Below, piece by piece: positions 9,066 through 18,218 of a DNA stretch of 64,000 nt. The stretch is from a bacterium HR29. GTDB taxonomy: Bacteria > Chloroflexota > Dehalococcoidia > Tepidiformales > Tepidiformaceae. Within the stretch, counting starts at the first letter, position 1. The number at the start of each line of letters is the position of its first letter. The notes beneath the pieces were generated by a model. That model saw only the letters and a list, made by a program, of their open reading frames with translations. It was not told where the DNA came from and made no database searches. A program made the position numbers and the translations under genes. The stretch is taken from NCBI GenBank assembly GCA_002898215.1, contig BEIF01000001.1, forward strand, positions 1,153,602-1,217,601. Reading direction: 5' to 3'.

Positions 9066-10622
9066 TTAGGGGCTACCGACCGCCCGCGGGCCGGTAAAGC
9101 CCAGAGCGCGGAGCTCTTCCCGAGCGACCTGGCGATCGTCCCAAGGGCGCTCCTCGTCCCCGTAAATCATCGACTGCTCGTGCCCCTTGCCGGCGATGAC
9201 GACGATGTCGCCGGGCCGCGCGCGTTGGAGAGCGGCGCGAATCGCCTCCCGCCGGTCTTCGATTTCCAGGAAGTCGATGTTCCGACGGCGGCCGGCCCGT
9301 TCGGCATGGCTTCCGATCTCCCGGACGATGGCGCTCGGGTCCTCGCGGCGGGGATCCTCGCTGGTGAAGACGGCGAAGTCCGCCCCTTCGGCTGCGGCAC
9401 GACCCACCCCGAACCTGCGTCCAGGGTCGCGCTCGCCGGCGGCACCGACGACGATGATCAGACGGCCGCGGCACACCGAACGGAGCACTTCGAGCACCTT
9501 CCGTACCGCTTCGCCCGTGTGGGCGTAGTCGACGATGACCTCGAACGGCTGCCCCTCGTCGATCCGCTCCATGCGGCCGGGCACGCCCGGACAGGACGCG
9601 AGGCCGCGGGCCACCGTCGCCAAGTCGAGGCCGAAGGCGAGCGCCGCGGAGGCGGCGGCCAGGGCGTTGGCGACATTGAAGAGGGCGGGCAGCCGTATCG
9701 ATGTCTCGGCTGTTCCGAAGGGCGTCACCAGGCGGAAGTCCGAGCCGTCGGGGCGAAGGACCACGTTGCGGGCAAGCACGTCCGCCTCGCGCGCCTCGAG
9801 CCCGTACCGGACCGGTCGCGCGGTGGTAAGGGACAGCACGTAGTTCGCGCTCGGGTCGTCGGCATTGACGACAGCGAACCGCTCCCGCCCCTTGGAGGGG
9901 TGGCGGTCGAGAGCGCGGAAGAGGAGGCCCTTCGCCTCCCGGTAGGCTTCGAATGTGCCGTGGAAATCGAGGTGGTCGCTCGTGATGTTGGTGAGCACGG
10001 CGATGTCGTACACCACGTGGTCGAGCCGGTGGAGCGCGAGGCCGTGGCTCGTGGACTCGACGATCGCGACGTCACAGCCGGCGTCGACCATCTCGCGGAG
10101 GAGGCGCTGGACCGCGGGCGCTTCCGGCGTCGTCATCCGCTGGACCGAGGAGCCCGTCCGGCCGGCGATGGAGACGTCCACCGTCCCCAGGCGGCCCGTC
10201 TTCAGCCCAGCCGACTCGAACACGGCGGCGAGGAGGTGTGCCGTTGTCGTCTTGCCGTCGGTTCCGGTTACGCCGACGACCGGGATCGCCCGGCTGGGGT
10301 GCCCGTAGAACCAGGCTGCCGCTGCCGAGAGCGCCGCCCTCGTGTTCTCGACGGCCGCCACCGCTACCCGGGGCGGAAGGGATTCGGCCAAGGCAACGCG
10401 GCTCCGCTCGATGAGCACCGCCGAAGCGCCAGCGGCGACGGCATCGGCGAGGAAGGAGTGGCCGTCGACGCGGAAGCCGGGGATCGCGACGAACAGGACG
10501 CCAGGTGTCACCCGGCGGGAGTCGTGTTCGACACCGGTAATCGGGACGTCGCGGTCGCCACGGACCAGGAGTGCTCCCGGTAGCTCGGCGAGGAGCGACG
10601 CGAGCCGCTTGGGGGCCGACAT
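9066..10622 (-). CDS. murE: UDP-N-acetylmuramoyl-tripeptide synthetase (MurE)
   Basis: Adds the third amino acid to the peptidoglycan stem peptide, using ATP. The protein is about 518 aa with three Mur domains: N-terminal UDP-binding, central ATPase with GVTGTDGKTTTAHLL, and C-terminal domain with AGKGHEQSM. The residue-3 specificity loop reads TSEDPRREDP; E. coli meso-diaminopimelate enzymes have DNPR here, so the retained Arg fits a diamino acid such as mDAP, but ornithine or lysine cannot be excluded. The start MSAPKR at 10622 follows TAGCAT by 10 nt on this strand; two ATGs further upstream are possible. It is last in the run that begins with hisZ. Confidence 0.93.
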   Translation of the reverse strand: MSAPKRLASLLAELPGALLVRGDRDVPITGVEHDSRRVTPGVLFVAIPGFRVDGHSFLADAVAAGASAVLIERSRVALAESLPPRVAVAAVENTRAALSAAAAWFYGHPSRAIPVVGVTGTDGKTTTAHLLAAVFESAGLKTGRLGTVDVSIAGRTGSSVQRMTTPEAPAVQRLLREMVDAGCDVAIVESTSHGLALHRLDHVVYDIAVLTNITSDHLDFHGTFEAYREAKGLLFRALDRHPSKGRERFAVVNADDPSANYVLSLTTARPVRYGLEAREADVLARNVVLRPDGSDFRLVTPFGTAETSIRLPALFNVANALAAASAALAFGLDLATVARGLASCPGVPGRMERIDEGQPFEVIVDYAHTGEAVRKVLEVLRSVCRGRLIIVVGAAGERDPGRRFGVGRAAAEGADFAVFTSEDPRREDPSAIVREIGSHAERAGRRRNIDFLEIEDRREAIRAALQRARPGDIVVIAGKGHEQSMIYGDEERPWDDRQVAREELRALGFTGPRAVGSP

Positions 10623-10635
10623 GGCGGTTTCCATG

Positions 10636-10998
10636 CTACCCGGGGCCGCCACCGGAAGGTAGCGCCGGCAGCGCCGCCCGTAGCACGTCGAAGAGCTCCT
10701 CCGCGAGCCGCTCGCGCCGAACGGTCCACGCTGCCATCGCCGACCACCGGGAGAAGGCTGCGGGAGCTCGGCCGGGGATGCAGACGATCATCGACGCGAA
10801 ATCCCCTTCCGGCGGCGTGCCAGCCCAGGTGGCGGCATCCACGATGACGATGTCTCCCGGCAGCGAACCGCTCCCCGCGGGAACGGCGGAAAGGCCTAGG
10901 ATTCCGGCAACGTCGCTCGCCGCCGCGAGGAACAGGGCGTCCGCCGTGGCAACGACGACACGGCGCCGAACGCCGTCATCGGGGTTCACGGGAACCAT
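10636..10998 (-). CDS. Hypothetical protein, receiver-like fold suspected
   Basis: A 120-aa protein I do not recognise. It shows alternating strand/helix signals: RRVVVAT (first strand), a helix, GDIVIVDAAT (central strand ending in Asp, as in a CheY-like fold), SMIVCIPG and a final amphipathic helix. It lacks the clear Lys and Thr/Ser of an active receiver, so any relation to response regulators is only a guess. The ATG at 10998 lies inside the end of the upstream NUDIX gene (23-nt overlap), indicating translational coupling; murE follows 13 nt downstream. Confidence 0.55.
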   Translation of the reverse strand: MVPVNPDDGVRRRVVVATADALFLAAASDVAGILGLSAVPAGSGSLPGDIVIVDAATWAGTPPEGDFASMIVCIPGRAPAAFSRWSAMAAWTVRRERLAEELFDVLRAALPALPSGGGPG

Positions 10999-11569
10999 CC
11001 AATTCCGGAATGGCCAGGCAGACGTCCAGCAGGTTGGCCACGATCCGCGCTGTCGCGCCCCAGATGAGGTCCGGCCCAACGCGGTACGAGGGGAGGATGA
11101 CCTGGCGGCCTCCGTACGTCCGGATATCGGGGACGAAGGAGCGGGGGTCCCGGAGCGTGGCGAAGGGAACCTCGAGGAGGTAGGCGACTTCGTCGGCACT
11201 GAAGCGCCACGGGTACGGATACGTGCGCAGCCAGCCGACGAACGGCGTCACCCGAAAGCCGCTGATGGTGATGAGGTCGTCGAGTTGGCCGAGCAGCTCG
11301 ACGTCCTCGGGCGCGACCCCGATCTCCTCGTGCGTCTCCCGGAGCGCAGTCCACAGAGGGTGCTCGTCGCCCGGGTCCATGGCGCCCCCCGGGAAGCTCA
11401 CCTGGCCCTTGTGATGGAGGACCCGCTCGGAGCGCCGCTGGAAGACGAGGTGGGGCTCGCCGGCACAGTCGTAGAACAGCGCCAGGACCGCGGCGCGGGC
11501 GAGGTTCGGCTCGTCGTCGATGGCGGACGGCGAGTACCGTTCGAGCGCGGCGCGAAGGGCATCCTTCAT
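10976..11569 (-). CDS. NUDIX hydrolase, CoA pyrophosphatase-like
   Basis: A 197-aa protein with a Nudix box around GGAMDPGD...ALRETHEEIG. The preceding segment VFQRRSERVLHHKGQVSFPGG is characteristic of the NudL/YeaB group that hydrolyses coenzyme A and derivatives to phosphopantetheine and 3',5'-ADP. Specificity is inferred from that signature only. Its ATG overlaps the stop of the upstream 147-aa gene (ATGA), and its end overlaps the next gene by 23 nt. Confidence 0.85.
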   Translation of the reverse strand: MKDALRAALERYSPSAIDDEPNLARAAVLALFYDCAGEPHLVFQRRSERVLHHKGQVSFPGGAMDPGDEHPLWTALRETHEEIGVAPEDVELLGQLDDLITISGFRVTPFVGWLRTYPYPWRFSADEVAYLLEVPFATLRDPRSFVPDIRTYGGRQVILPSYRVGPDLIWGATARIVANLLDVCLAIPELDGSREPR

Positions 11570-12009
11570 AACGGCCTCGCGACCAAGCGGCGGCGCCTGG
11601 TCGATTCCTTCAGCTCCTCCCAGATTGCCTCGTTCACCGCGGCGATGCGAGGGTCATCCTGTCCTTCGCACCAGGCGTGGAGCTCGATGAGCAGGCGGCG
11701 GAGCTCGTCGTTCGTCGCTTGCAGCCGGGAGACGCGGAGGTCGGAGTCCTCGCCGGCTGCGGCCGTCCGCAGCCTTGCGGCCAACTCCGGAGGGGCGAGG
11801 TCGGCCGCAGCCGCAAAGAGCGCCCGGAGGGCGGCGTTCTCCTCTGCGAGGCGGGCCGCGGCGCGGTCCCACTCCTCCGCAAGCATGGCTGCGATGGTGG
11901 CAGCCAACCCGGCGGTTTGCTGTGCGAACGGGTCGGAGAGCTGCGACGCAAGGTCGAGCACGAGCGCTTGGGCGATTCGCTGGAGCGCGATGGGCGGGTC
12001 AGGCCTCAC
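11566..12009 (-). CDS. Helical protein of unknown function next to a phosphotransferase
   Basis: A 147-aa all-helical protein, Ala/Leu/Glu-rich, with a possible coiled segment about residues 40-75 (AEEWDRAAARLAEENAALRAL). The GTG start at 12009 overlaps the upstream stop codon as GTGA, and its own stop overlaps the NUDIX start as ATGA, so it is tightly coupled in the operon. Small helical proteins commonly sit beside this type of aminoglycoside-phosphotransferase-like enzyme, which hints at a partner role, but I cannot name the family with confidence. Confidence 0.65.
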   Translation of the reverse strand: MRPDPPIALQRIAQALVLDLASQLSDPFAQQTAGLAATIAAMLAEEWDRAAARLAEENAALRALFAAAADLAPPELAARLRTAAAGEDSDLRVSRLQATNDELRRLLIELHAWCEGQDDPRIAAVNEAIWEELKESTRRRRLVARPL

Positions 12010-13049
12010 GGCGCCCTCCCGAGGGAACGGAGGAGCACTTCGTCCTGGAAGTTGGTGAGCCAGTAGGCGGTCATCGCGTGGATGAGCTCCGTGCTCCGGC
12101 CCTCCTGGAAGCTGCGCGCGCCGGTGAGCCAGATGGCCTGCGCCTTCACGCTCGAGAAGACGTCCCACCAATGGAGGGCGGAGCGGTCGACCCGGGTACC
12201 GGCGGCCGCCTCGTACACGGCGATGGCCTCCTCGGCGGCGACGACGCCGCCCTTCAAGCCGTTCCGTCCCCACTCCCAGTTTTCGAGGAACGACCACGCC
12301 AGGTCCTCGAGCGGGTCGCCCAGGTGGGCCATCTCCCAATCGAGCACACCGTGGATTTCTCCATCGGGGGAGAAGAGGAGGTTCCCCACGCGGTAGTCCC
12401 CATGCACCACCGTGACCCGGGCCGGGGGAGGTGGGGGATTCGCCCGAAGCCAGCGAATCGCGGCCCGGACCACCGGCTGTGGGGAGAGCTCCTGCTCGTC
12501 GATGACGCGCTCCCAGTGCTCCAGCTCTCGGCGCCAGCACTCTTCGGGCGCCGGCGGCTCGACGACGCCCTCGATGGGCGTACCGCGCCAATCGAAGGCA
12601 TGGATGGCGGCGAGGATTTCGTACATGCGCCGGGCAAGACGCGGACGGGCGGGTTCGAAGGAGGGGTCGAGCACGCGCCGTGGGCTGGCCTCGCAGCCTT
12701 CGATGCGCTCCATCACGAAGAAGGGGCTGCCGAGGTGGGCGGGGTCCCGTTCGAGCCAGAGGGCCCTCGGGACGGGCACGTTGCTCCCGGCGAAGGCCCG
12801 GTAGAAGGCGAACTCCAGCTCCCGGTCGCTATCGAGCAGGCTCGCCGGGGGATCACGGCGAATGACGAAGCTTCGCCTCCGGCCTGGCTGGCCCGGGAGC
12901 TCCGCATCGGCGATCCAGGTCTCCCGGGAAGCGCCGCCGGGGACGCGCCAGAGGGTGACGAGGCGCAGGCCTGGCGCCTCCAGGCGCGCCGAGAGATACG
13001 CTTCCAGCTTGGGGCGCAACGCCCCGGCACTCTGGCTCCCCGCAGACAT
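12006..13049 (-). CDS. Aminoglycoside phosphotransferase-like kinase family protein
   Basis: A 347-aa protein with the APH/choline-kinase fold: a glycine-rich N-lobe segment PGGASRETW, lysine-equivalent strand FVIRRDPP, the catalytic loop VVHGDYRVGNLLF (Asp as base, Asn metal ligand) and the DFG-equivalent GVLDWEMAHLGDP. These motifs are closest to the subgroup linked to acyl-CoA dehydrogenases (ACAD10-like), which phosphorylates hydroxyacyl substrates, rather than to resistance enzymes; that is an inference. It lies 15 nt after hisB in the same operon, an unexpected place. Confidence 0.8.
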   Translation of the reverse strand: MSAGSQSAGALRPKLEAYLSARLEAPGLRLVTLWRVPGGASRETWIADAELPGQPGRRRSFVIRRDPPASLLDSDRELEFAFYRAFAGSNVPVPRALWLERDPAHLGSPFFVMERIEGCEASPRRVLDPSFEPARPRLARRMYEILAAIHAFDWRGTPIEGVVEPPAPEECWRRELEHWERVIDEQELSPQPVVRAAIRWLRANPPPPPARVTVVHGDYRVGNLLFSPDGEIHGVLDWEMAHLGDPLEDLAWSFLENWEWGRNGLKGGVVAAEEAIAVYEAAAGTRVDRSALHWWDVFSSVKAQAIWLTGARSFQEGRSTELIHAMTAYWLTNFQDEVLLRSLGRAP

Positions 13050-13064
13050 CGACGCGGGGCTAGG

Positions 13065-13658
13065 CTACAGGATTCCCTTCGTGCTGGGAACGTCGCCTTT
13101 ACGGCGAGGGTCGACCCGCACTGCCTGGTCGAGGGCACGGGCGAAGGCTTTGAAGCAGGCCTCGATCTTGTGGTGGTCGTTCACCCCGGCCAGGGTGCGG
13201 ATGTGCACGTTGGCGCGGGCCGCTGCGGCGAAGGACTCGAAGAAGTGGGCGAACAGGTCGGGCGGCAGTCCCCCCACTTCGGCGCCGTACAGGCGGAGGT
13301 CGAGGACGGCGTACGGCCGCCCGGAGAGGTCGACGGCGGCGAAGGCGAGCGCTTCATCGAGGGGCATCACGGCCGAGCCTGCGCGGACAATGCCCGCCTT
13401 GTCGCCCAAGGCTTGGGCGAAGGCTTGGCCGAGGAGGATCCCGCAGTCCTCGACGGTGTGGTGGGCGTCGACGTGAAGGTCGCCCTGAGCCCTGAGCGCC
13501 AGATCGAAAACGCCGTGCTTGGCGAGGTGGGAAAGCATGTGGTCGAAGAAGCCGATGCCCGTGGACACGTCGGCCTGACCGCTCCCGTCGAGGTTGATGG
13601 TGACCTCGATGGAGGTCTCGGCGGTGGAGCGCGTCAGGCTGGCGATACGGGGAGTCAC
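13065..13658 (-). CDS. hisB: Imidazoleglycerol-phosphate dehydratase
   Basis: Sixth step of histidine synthesis: dehydrates imidazoleglycerol phosphate to imidazole-acetol phosphate, using manganese. The 197-aa monofunctional form has both duplicated metal-binding motifs: FFDHMLSHLAKHG and DAHHTVEDCGI in the first half, and DHHKIEACFKAFARAL in the second. The GTG start overlaps the hisC stop as GTGA, so translation is coupled. No phosphatase domain is fused, so histidinol-phosphatase must be encoded elsewhere. Confidence 0.97.
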   Translation of the reverse strand: MTPRIASLTRSTAETSIEVTINLDGSGQADVSTGIGFFDHMLSHLAKHGVFDLALRAQGDLHVDAHHTVEDCGILLGQAFAQALGDKAGIVRAGSAVMPLDEALAFAAVDLSGRPYAVLDLRLYGAEVGGLPPDLFAHFFESFAAAARANVHIRTLAGVNDHHKIEACFKAFARALDQAVRVDPRRKGDVPSTKGIL

Positions 13659-14734
13659 TCCTCTTCCACCTCGCGGAGGGCTGCCAGCAAGCGGTCCGTG
13701 TCCCGCGGCCGGCCAGCGCTGATGCGGATGTAGTTTCGCAGTTCGGGTCGGTCGTAGTACCGAACCAGCACGCCGCGACGGCGCAGGGCGTCGGCCACGT
13801 GCCGGGCGGAACGTCCTTCGACGCCGCAGAGGACGAAATTGGCCGCGGAGTGGTGCGGACGCAGCCAGGGGAAGCGCGCGAGCTCGGCTTCCAACCGCTC
13901 CCGTTCGCGCACGATGGCCCGAACGGTGTCCATGAGCTCATCGCGGTGGGCCAGGGCGGCGAGGGCGGCAGCCTCGGCAGCGACGCTGACGTTGTAGGGC
14001 TGCTTGATGGCCATCATCCGGCGGGCGACTTCCTCGTTCGCCACCCCGTAGCCGATGCGGAGTCCCGCCAGGCCCGCCCACTTGCTGAAGGTTCGCACCA
14101 CCACCAGGTTGGGATGCTCGGCGATGAGCGGAACGAAGGTGGTGCCGGCGAATTCCGCGTACGCTTCGTCCACGACGACGAGGGCGTCGAGGGCGCAGAG
14201 GCGCTCGATCTCCTCGACGCTCGCCAGGTTGCCGGTTGGGTTGTTGGGGGAGGCGAGGAAGACCAACGTCGCCCCTTGGCGGACCGCCGAAGCGATGCCT
14301 GCGAGGTCCAGCTCCCAGCCGTCGAGGCGGGGGACCTCGACGACCCGGGCGCGGTTGACGCGGGCGAGGAAGCTGTACATCCCGAAGGTGGGCGGCGCGG
14401 TGACCACCGCATCCGGCCACACGAGGCGGATGACGATGTCGAGGATGTCATCCGCCCCCGCCCCAGCCACGATCTGGTCGGGACGGACGCTCAACCACTC
14501 GGCCAGCGCTTCCCGCAGGGCGGAGTGATACGGGTCGGGGTAGATGTGGAAGGAAGCACGGGCAGCCGCCTCGCGCACCGCTGGATGGGGCCCGTAGAGG
14601 TTCTCGTTCGCGTCCAGCTTCACGATCTCGTCCGGGGCCAGGCCGAGCTCGCGAGCGAGCACCTCGATCGGCTTGACGGGCGCGTACTCTTCCAGGTCGG
14701 CGAAATCGGCCCGGACGAGCGTTCGTACGTCCAT
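13655..14734 (-). CDS. hisC: Histidinol-phosphate aminotransferase
   Basis: Transfers an amino group to imidazole-acetol phosphate with pyridoxal phosphate. The 359-aa fold-type I protein shows KLDANENLYGP near residue 40, the substrate/PLP segment FLASPNNPTGN, DEAYAEFAG and the PLP lysine region RTFSKWAGLAGLRIGYG. It starts 6 nt after the hisD stop and ends overlapping hisB. Confidence 0.97.
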   Translation of the reverse strand: MDVRTLVRADFADLEEYAPVKPIEVLARELGLAPDEIVKLDANENLYGPHPAVREAAARASFHIYPDPYHSALREALAEWLSVRPDQIVAGAGADDILDIVIRLVWPDAVVTAPPTFGMYSFLARVNRARVVEVPRLDGWELDLAGIASAVRQGATLVFLASPNNPTGNLASVEEIERLCALDALVVVDEAYAEFAGTTFVPLIAEHPNLVVVRTFSKWAGLAGLRIGYGVANEEVARRMMAIKQPYNVSVAAEAAALAALAHRDELMDTVRAIVRERERLEAELARFPWLRPHHSAANFVLCGVEGRSARHVADALRRRGVLVRYYDRPELRNYIRISAGRPRDTDRLLAALREVEEE

Positions 14735-14740
14735 TCCTCG

Positions 14741-16066
14741 CTACCGTCCCTCGAGGCGGCGTTCGACGGCGCGGGCGTGGCCGGTGAGGCCTTCGGCCCG
14801 GGCGATGATGGCGGCGGCGCGGGCCAACTCCTCGGTGGCCTCGGAGGGCAGGTTCACCACCGCGATGGTCTTAAGGAAGTCGTTCACGCTGAGGGGCGAG
14901 CTCCAGCGTGCGCTCCCGCCTGTCGGCATGGTGTGGCTGGGGCCGGCGGTATAGTCGCCGATCGCCTCGGGGGAGCCTTCGCCCAGGAAGAGCCCGCCGG
15001 CGTTGCGGACCTTCGAGGCGTACGCCATCGGCTCCTCAACGAGAAGGCAGAGGTGTTCAGGCGCGTACTCGTTGGCGAGCTCGATGGCGTGGTCGATGTC
15101 GTTGACGAGGATGCACCCGCCGCGGTTCTCGAGCGCCTGACGGGCGATCTTCGCTCGCTCCATCGTGGCGAGCTGGCGTTCGACGTGCCGGGCCACCTGC
15201 TCGGCGAGCCAGTGCGAGGGCGTCAGCAGGATCGGGCTGGCGAGCGGGTCGTGTTCGGCCTGGGCGAGCAGGTCAGCCGCGACGAGCTCGGGGTCGGCGC
15301 TCTCGTCGGCGATGATGACGGTCTCGGTCGGGCCGTAGATGGAGTCCACCCCCACGTCGCCAAAGACGAGGCGCTTCGCGATGGCGACGAAGAGGCCGCC
15401 CGGGCCACACACCTTGTCCACGCGGGGGATCGTCTCCGTGCCGTACGCGAAGGCCGCGATGCCCTGCGCCCCGCCGGCTTTGAAGACGGCATCGACCCCG
15501 GCGATGTCGGCGGCCACCAGCTTCACCGGCGGCACGCTGCCATCGGGCAAGACGGGGCTGGTGAGGTACACCTCGTCGACGCCGGCGACGCGCGCGGGGA
15601 TCGCGCACATCAGCACCGTGCTGGGCAGCGGCGCCTTCGTGCCGGGCACGTAGATGCCGACGCGCTGGAGCGGCCGCGTCAGTTGGCCAAGCCCGTTCTG
15701 GCTGAAATCGAAGAAGGAGCCTCGGAGCTGCAGCTCGTGGTACTGCCGAATGCGACCGGCGGCGAAACGGAGCGCCTCGACAACTTCGGGGTCGACCGCG
15801 TCGTAGGCGGCCCGCACCTCCTCGGGGGTCACCCGGAGCGCCTCGGTGCGGGCGTTGTCGAACTTCAGGTTGTAGTACCGGACAGCGTTGTCGCCATCCT
15901 CGCGAACGTCGCGGATGACCCGGCGGACGACCTCCTCGGGCGGGAGCTCCTGGCCGAAGGTTCGGAAGGTCGTCTCGCGGATGTCCATGGGGAGCTCGTC
16001 GAGCTCGAGGGGACGACGCGCGAGGATGGTGCGGCGGCCTTCTTCGGCATTCCGGATTATGCGCAT
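14741..16066 (-). CDS. hisD: Histidinol dehydrogenase
   Basis: Catalyses the last two steps of histidine synthesis (histidinol to histidine, NAD and zinc dependent). The 441-aa protein has the signature region DFLKTIAVV near the C-terminus, GPSHTMPTGGSARW (catalytic His), and the conserved GPTETVIIADESADPELVAADLLAQAEHD block. The ATG at 16066 overlaps the upstream phospholipase-like gene by 10 nt. Confidence 0.97.
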   Translation of the reverse strand: MRIIRNAEEGRRTILARRPLELDELPMDIRETTFRTFGQELPPEEVVRRVIRDVREDGDNAVRYYNLKFDNARTEALRVTPEEVRAAYDAVDPEVVEALRFAAGRIRQYHELQLRGSFFDFSQNGLGQLTRPLQRVGIYVPGTKAPLPSTVLMCAIPARVAGVDEVYLTSPVLPDGSVPPVKLVAADIAGVDAVFKAGGAQGIAAFAYGTETIPRVDKVCGPGGLFVAIAKRLVFGDVGVDSIYGPTETVIIADESADPELVAADLLAQAEHDPLASPILLTPSHWLAEQVARHVERQLATMERAKIARQALENRGGCILVNDIDHAIELANEYAPEHLCLLVEEPMAYASKVRNAGGLFLGEGSPEAIGDYTAGPSHTMPTGGSARWSSPLSVNDFLKTIAVVNLPSEATEELARAAAIIARAEGLTGHARAVERRLEGR

Positions 16067-16812
16067 CCGAGATACCTCGCCAACACGGACCGCGCCGCCT
16101 CCGTCGACCGTTCGAGGTAGCCGCGGATCCGTTCGTCGGTAACGTACGCCATTGTCTCATCGAGGAGCTCGGGGAGCGAATCGAGGAAGCGCGTCAGCTC
16201 CGGCGACTCTCCGATGCCGGCCCGGCGAAGATGGTTGGCGACCATGGCTCGCATCCGGTCCCAGTCCATCTCCCTGGCGGCGACGTCGGCAGCGATCTGG
16301 CGCCACCGTTCGAGGGTCTCCTTTTCGATGAACCCAACCTCGATGTTCTCCACGGTGCAAGCCAGGGCGGCGCAGATGGCTTTCCGGACCTCTGGCTCGC
16401 CGTAGTCGCGCTCCAGGCCGAACTGGAGCAAGCGGTCCATCAGGTTCGCACGCACCGTTCCACCCAGGTGCTCGTGGCGGGCGAACAGCCGGCGGTACAC
16501 CGTCGTGATGTACTGCTCGTCGAAGACGAGATGGGTCAGGTAACCGCCGACGAAGGCACGGGTGACGGGATTGAGCGCGCCGGGGTCGGCCAGATGGGGA
16601 TGCGCTGCGAAGAACCCCGAGACGGAGTCCTGGTGGTCGGGGCCGGCGAGGTCGAAGAAGTGCGTGGTCTGCCTGTCCTGGCGGGTGAGGATGCGGATAT
16701 CGGGGGCGGTGGCGCCCAGTAGGTACGCCCCCTCCGCGCCGGCGAGGTCCGGGTGCCCGAGGGCGCTGGCGATGGTCCGGGCGAGGACCATGTGGAGCGT
16801 GATCGGAGGCAT
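16057..16812 (-). CDS. Zinc-dependent phospholipase C-like protein inside the his operon
   Basis: A 251-aa protein with an N-terminal half resembling the zinc-dependent phospholipase C family: LHMVLARTIASALGHPDL, then YLLGATAPDIRILTRQDRQTTHFFD and a YLTHLVFDEQYI segment that supply the His/Asp metal ligands. No signal peptide is visible, so it is probably cytoplasmic and may act as a metal-dependent hydrolase on something other than lipid. Its ATG overlaps the hisG stop by one base and its end overlaps hisD by 10 nt, so it is made with the histidine enzymes. A link to histidine synthesis is not established. Confidence 0.75.
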   Translation of the reverse strand: MPPITLHMVLARTIASALGHPDLAGAEGAYLLGATAPDIRILTRQDRQTTHFFDLAGPDHQDSVSGFFAAHPHLADPGALNPVTRAFVGGYLTHLVFDEQYITTVYRRLFARHEHLGGTVRANLMDRLLQFGLERDYGEPEVRKAICAALACTVENIEVGFIEKETLERWRQIAADVAAREMDWDRMRAMVANHLRRAGIGESPELTRFLDSLPELLDETMAYVTDERIRGYLERSTEAARSVLARYLGCA

Positions 16813-18218
16813 CAGGCACCTGCGGAGGCCGGAAGGCCGGCCCGGAGCTTCGCCACCAAATCGTCGAGGAGGTCGGTGCGGGAGGTAAGGGCCGGCTCGC
16901 GAACGATGAGGCAGTTCGTGGACTCGAGGAAGGGGTCGAGCATCTTGAGGCCGTTGGCGCGGATGCTGGTGCCGGTCTCGGACCCCTCGATGAGAATGTC
17001 GGCATCCTCCGGTACGAACCCCTCGCTGGCCCCGTTGATGGGCATGATGACCGCCGCGGGAAGGTGGAAGCGCCGGGCGAAGTCTTCCGCGAGCGCGGGG
17101 TACTCGCTCGCGATCCGAATCGGCCGCCCCAGTCCCCACCACACGGGCAAGGCATCGGCAGTCGTGTCGGCAGGGAACGCCTGGTCGACCACCGGCCCGA
17201 TCTTGTAGCGGCTTCTACCCAGGTCGACCGCCATCCGGACCGGCGACGAGGGGAAGCGGGAAAGATGGTCGCGCAGCCAGTCGACGCCCGTGACCGCGGC
17301 ATCGAAGGCGCCGCGAGCGACGAAGGCGGGCATATCCTGCGGCCGCACCACCTTGACCTCGAGCCCCTCGATGTCCGAGCGGGGACGCCTCACGAACGTC
17401 TTCTCGCCGTAGCCGTCGAACGAAAGGCCAGCCGCCAGGAGCGCTTCGAACGTGTGCCGCTGGGCGTGGCCGTCGGGCAGAGCCAGGCGGACGACGTCCG
17501 ACCGCCGGGTGCAGCGCGCCATCGGACGGAGAGGGAGCCCGACAGGGGCGACGAGTCCAGGGGGAGGCTCCCGAAGCTGGCCGCGAAGCGCGGCGAGAAG
17601 CGGCGACAGGTCTTTGGCGGCGAGCGCCCGGCGGTTCGCCACGAACACGAGCGGCGAGCGCGCCACCTCCGCAAGGGGCACGAGCCCGAGCCGCTCCACT
17701 TCGCCGGCGTTGGGCGCCGCGAGGAGGGCTAGATCGGCATCCTCCGGGGGGTAGGCTTCTGCCGACCCGTAGAGCGGGAAGAGGCGGTAGACGGGCCAGC
17801 GGAGGCGGACGGCGACGGCATCGGCCAGGTTGGGGAATTCGGAGACGAGCCGAAGGCCCGGTTGCGGCACGGGCAGTGTGCCTGGTTCGAGACCGGATGC
17901 TGGGGCCGCCGCAAGCCACACGCCGAGCGCAGGACCGGGAAGCGCGCCCAACAGGCGCAGGTCTTGGCGGGGGAAGCGGATGCTCTCTTCCAACACCCAC
18001 ACCGCCGAGCAGATACCCGCGTCGTAGTTGCCCAGGGCGATCTGAACCGGGATGTCGCGCTCGCGGAAGATGCGGACGGCGAGGCCATGGTCGGCGAAGT
18101 GGGCGCGGAGCAAGCGGCTGCTCGGGTCGTACCCATCCGTGGGGAGACCGGCCTCCCGAAGGATGGCGGCCACTGCCGAGCGAATGTCGCCGGTGGGAAG
18201 GGCGAGCTTGACCGTCAT
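16812..18218 (-). CDS. hisG: ATP phosphoribosyltransferase, tandem-duplicated HisG (degenerate + catalytic copies)
   Basis: First enzyme of histidine synthesis, joining ATP and PRPP. The protein is 468 aa, about twice the 210-aa short HisG. Residues 1-215 are a HisG-like copy (VKLALPTGDI at 3, YDAGICSAVWVLEE at 65, LVSEFPNLA at 124), but the PRPP loop is lost (LLAAPNAGEVERLGL at 165). Residues 241-462 are a full HisG (VVRLALPDG, FDAAVTGVDW, IRIASEYPALA) with the PRPP loop EGSETGTSIRANGL at 411-424. There is no stop or frameshift between copies. The ATG overlaps hisZ's stop as ATGA. No C-terminal ACT-like regulatory domain is present, so HisZ next door probably completes the enzyme. Confidence 0.88.
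   Translation of the reverse strand: MTVKLALPTGDIRSAVAAILREAGLPTDGYDPSSRLLRAHFADHGLAVRIFRERDIPVQIALGNYDAGICSAVWVLEESIRFPRQDLRLLGALPGPALGVWLAAAPASGLEPGTLPVPQPGLRLVSEFPNLADAVAVRLRWPVYRLFPLYGSAEAYPPEDADLALLAAPNAGEVERLGLVPLAEVARSPLVFVANRRALAAKDLSPLLAALRGQLREPPPGLVAPVGLPLRPMARCTRRSDVVRLALPDGHAQRHTFEALLAAGLSFDGYGEKTFVRRPRSDIEGLEVKVVRPQDMPAFVARGAFDAAVTGVDWLRDHLSRFPSSPVRMAVDLGRSRYKIGPVVDQAFPADTTADALPVWWGLGRPIRIASEYPALAEDFARRFHLPAAVIMPINGASEGFVPEDADILIEGSETGTSIRANGLKMLDPFLESTNCLIVREPALTSRTDLLDDLVAKLRAGLPASAGA

Noticed and set aside
13799-16120. A 773-codon plus-strand frame opposite hisC and hisD.
   Set aside because: Both his genes are unambiguous on the minus strand; the long frame reflects GC-rich third codon positions.
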